Made by a program: the position numbers and the translations under genes
Notes under the pieces: model-generated
The model's input: the letters and a program-made list of their open reading frames with translations, nothing else
The model's database searches: none
What the model was told of the DNA's origin: nothing
In this document: piece by piece, positions 61,906 through 64,000 of the stretch
Layout: every line of letters starts with the position of its first letter
Position numbering within the stretch: the first letter of the stretch is position 1
From: Deferribacteres bacterium
GTDB taxonomy: Bacteria > Zhuqueibacterota > Zhuqueibacteria > Zhuqueibacterales > Geothermadaptataceae
NCBI GenBank assembly: GCA_020633675.1
Contig: JACKDE010000004.1
Span: 620,001-684,000 of the forward strand
DNA length: 64,000 nt
Reading direction: 5' to 3'

Positions 61906-64000
61906 CTACTTCATCAACAGCATTTTATTGACTTTGACGAAGTCAGTCGTTTGCATTTTGTAGAAATAAACGCCGCTTGCCACGTTCAATCCATCATCAC
62001 CGCGGCCATCCCAAACCACCTTGTACGAGCCGGCTGAGCTGACATGATCCACAAGGGTGCGGATTTTCTGCCCGATCAGGTTGTAGATGGTGATTTTCAC
62101 CGCTCCGGCTTTAGCGATTTGATAGCTGATGGTCGTTTCCGGGTTGAATGGATTCGGGTAGTTCTGTCCCAAATCAAAGGTATACGGAATCGGTTCATCG
62201 CCGACAGCCGTAGACTTGCGAACGATATCGCCCAGGTTGCGCGGTTCGATTTTGAAATTACTGAACGAGTAGTCAAGCAAGCCGGTAACCGACAAGAGGC
62301 TGTCGCCTTCCGCATACGTGGTGTCGAGGTTGCCGCGGTGATTGCCATTATCGTTCACGCGGACTTCCCCGCTGCCATCGTCGATATAGAATTCGCCGAA
62401 ATTGCTGCTGCCGTCAGCAAATGGATTGGAAACGGCAACATTTTCAACGCGAACCAGCACGCCCTCCCACTGTTCGGCAGTCGCTGCACCGGTCGCAATA
62501 TCGCCGGTGTTTACAACCACCGGATCGGGGACAGGATTGTTGGTGCTATTCACATTTACATTGGTCACATTATTAATTCGTGTTGAACCAAAATTTTCCT
62601 GCACAGTGCCTGTCACGGTCACGTTATCGCCGAGCTTGACATTGTTCTGCAGGTCATTGACCAACACGCCGCTCCAGGGTTCGTTGCCATCCTGAATCCA
62701 GTAATAAGCAAAATCACTGGAATCCGAGGTCACAACCCCGGTAACCGTTACTTCCAGACCAACGAAGCTCGAAGCATCGTTCGAAAGTGGGTCCGGCACA
62801 AATTGAATATCCTGGATCGTCAGACCGCCATCGCGTACAAAATAGAAAAATTTGGCTGCACTGGTGTCACCAGGGGCTGTTGTTGATGCGCCGCCATCAT
62901 CGGCTGATTCGAGAAAATATTCGACGAACGCGCCATCAGCTTGCGCTGGAATCTCGCCAGTCCAGCCATTATCCGCGCCTGCGACCATGGCAACCTTGGT
63001 AAAAGCGCCGCCATCTACGCGATAGGAAAGATCTGCGCTGGCGACTGTCGTTTGCGCATCGGCGATTGTTGCTGAAACCGTCACACTTTGCGATGAAGTT
63101 GGTACGGCCGGATCACGGCTGACGTTGGAAATTTCCGGCGGAGACGAGGCGATTTCGACATCATCGAGGGAGCGCGGATTGATGGTGATGAAGCCCGAGG
63201 ACGTTCCACCACGTATAAAACCAGTCACATTCACTTTTGTGCCTGGTGGCAGGCCCGGCCAAACACCACCGTTATTGGTTACCGGCCCGTTGACTGCGTT
63301 AAAATAGTCATCGAGAATAATCGTACCGGTTTCATCGCCGGCATTCAACGTGTTGCCTGCCAGGCCATTGGCCGTCACTGTCAGGCCTTCAAAACGCGCC
63401 AAAACACCTTCCCAGCGCTCAGAGAGCTGCGGGTCTGCGGAAGCGCCACCGGGAGCAAGACCTAAATCACCAGGCGTTAAAAGCACTGGATCGGGCAGAG
63501 GTTGTGCAAAATCAACAAACTCAATCGGCGTAATCGGGTCAGTCAGCAAAGCAAACTGGGAAATACTCGCCTGGTTCGAGCCGGTTGGGAACTCCGACAT
63601 CACGCCGGTAAACTTCACCACATCACCGGGCAGGGCCGCAGTAAACTGGGTGCCGGAAGCAGCGGTGTCGTTTTGGATGACAAAAAAGCCACTCCACGGG
63701 CCGCCGCGCGGATCTTGCACAAAGATCCCCCAGCGGGCGCCGACAAATATGTCACGAATGCCATGCATCACGATACCGGTTACAGTCAGTGTATCGCCGT
63801 TAAATGGCGAATCATCATTGATGTCCGCACCAATATCTTCCTGACGCACAAATTGCACATCTTCAATCGTCAAGCTGTCAGCAGGTGCGTAGGGTGTGAG
63901 AGCACGGCGACCGGGGGTAGCCGGCTCGTTGATGCTCCAGATACCGCCTTTATAGGAGGTGTTTTCGCCGGTCTCGTCATGGCCGGTGATGCCGTTTCCG
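61906..64000 (-). CDS. secreted OB-fold protein with T9SS tail, N-terminus off the window
   Basis: At least 698 aa; the frame is open to base 64000, so the N-terminus is missing (an internal TTG at 63873 is not the start). Repeated YhcR-type OB-fold modules are seen, as in extracellular nucleases: L-T-I-E-D-V-Q-F-V with L-T-V-T-G-I-V and W-G-I-F-V-Q-D-P, then W-E-G-V-L-A-R-F-E, V-N-V-T-G-F-I; again I-Q-D-I-Q-F-V-P with V-T-V-T-G-V-V, W-I-Q-D-G-N-E-P-W-S-G-V. An Ig-like domain lies between. The type A sorting tail (N-Y-P-N-P-F-N-P-E-T, G-V-Y-F-Y-K-M, V-N-K-M-L-L-M-K) marks T9SS cargo. No nuclease catalytic domain is visible in this part. Confidence 0.88.
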   Translation of the reverse strand, partial: GNGITGHDETGENTSYKGGIWSINEPATPGRRALTPYAPADSLTIEDVQFVRQEDIGADINDDSPFNGDTLTVTGIVMHGIRDIFVGARWGIFVQDPRGGPWSGFFVIQNDTAASGTQFTAALPGDVVKFTGVMSEFPTGSNQASISQFALLTDPITPIEFVDFAQPLPDPVLLTPGDLGLAPGGASADPQLSERWEGVLARFEGLTVTANGLAGNTLNAGDETGTIILDDYFNAVNGPVTNNGGVWPGLPPGTKVNVTGFIRGGTSSGFITINPRSLDDVEIASSPPEISNVSRDPAVPTSSQSVTVSATIADAQTTVASADLSYRVDGGAFTKVAMVAGADNGWTGEIPAQADGAFVEYFLESADDGGASTTAPGDTSAAKFFYFVRDGGLTIQDIQFVPDPLSNDASSFVGLEVTVTGVVTSDSSDFAYYWIQDGNEPWSGVLVNDLQNNVKLGDNVTVTGTVQENFGSTRINNVTNVNVNSTNNPVPDPVVVNTGDIATGAATAEQWEGVLVRVENVAVSNPFADGSSNFGEFYIDDGSGEVRVNDNGNHRGNLDTTYAEGDSLLSVTGLLDYSFSNFKIEPRNLGDIVRKSTAVGDEPIPYTFDLGQNYPNPFNPETTISYQIAKAGAVKITIYNLIGQKIRTLVDHVSSAGSYKVVWDGRGDDGLNVASGVYFYKMQTTDFVKVNKMLLMK

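Overview
The window looks like chromosomal DNA of an uncultured or little-studied bacterium of the Fibrobacterota-Chlorobiota-Bacteroidota (FCB) superphylum, most plausibly near Calditrichota/KSB1. The signs are type IX secretion (T9SS) C-terminal sorting domains on secreted proteins (N-Y-P-N-P-F start), a PorU-like C25 protease, a PorV/PorQ-like outer-membrane protein, a CarboxypepD_reg/TonB receptor, a GGGPS-type prenyltransferase and a mid-GC base composition with several clearly AT-richer islands. The phylum is an inference from gene content; no 16S rRNA gene is present.

Layout. 1-3.1 kb: 3' part of hflX (runs off the left edge) and a BatA-like vWA membrane protein. 3.3-5.0 kb: AT-rich ArsR / AHSA1 / alpha-beta hydrolase cassette that looks acquired. 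5.2-8.3 kb: GH43/GH32-like beta-propeller protein with a double palindrome upstream, a CpsB-type PHP phosphatase, and GGGPS. 8.3-17 kb: housekeeping block read leftward: pgsA, cinA-thpR, recA, ybjQ-recX, (AT-rich HEPN/AbiU2-like orphan), alaS, GGGPS. 17-20.3 kb: tRNA-Ser(GGA), SRP RNA (ffs), dnaX, ybaB, recR. 20.4-23 kb: GT39 glycosyltransferase, VOC protein, small membrane protein. 23.5-28.6 kb: rightward proteostasis block (M50 protease, a possible small membrane protein, a J-protein with a reduced zinc finger, ClpB), preceded by a candidate sigma-54 promoter. 28.7-34 kb: PAS protein, GNAT, PorU. 34.5-38.6 kb: S41 peptidase and SBBP-propeller T9SS cargo. 38.8-39.9 kb: intact IS982 element. 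40-46.3 kb: PabB-PabC fusion, a fossil of an S41 peptidase 3' end, an AT-rich DUF3883-type nuclease-like orphan, smpB, tyrS, PhyH dioxygenase. 46.6-53.7 kb: MATE transporter, membrane-anchored beta-helix protein, GHMP sugar kinase, degenerate GGDEF protein, double-GNAT protein. 53.7-54.2 kb: four-tRNA operon (Pro, Arg, His, Glu) with terminator. 54.4-64 kb: envelope genes (NHL lipoprotein, GNAT, PorV-like, TonB receptor, lipoprotein, OB-fold T9SS cargo that runs off the right edge).

Gene interplay. PorU (sortase), PorV-like (shuttle) and three proteins with type A sorting tails suggest a working T9SS. J-protein plus ClpB is a disaggregation pair. ffs/dnaX/ybaB/recR and recA/recX/cinA are conserved information-processing groups. 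The intergenic regions carry several dispersed hairpin/MITE-like repeat families, one of them nested inside another. No CRISPR array, rRNA or prophage was seen. No clearly novel multi-gene system stands out. The best leads are two AT-rich possible defence orphans (11145-11864 and 42401-43246), the nested repeat elements, the S41 gene fossil and the double-palindrome operator.
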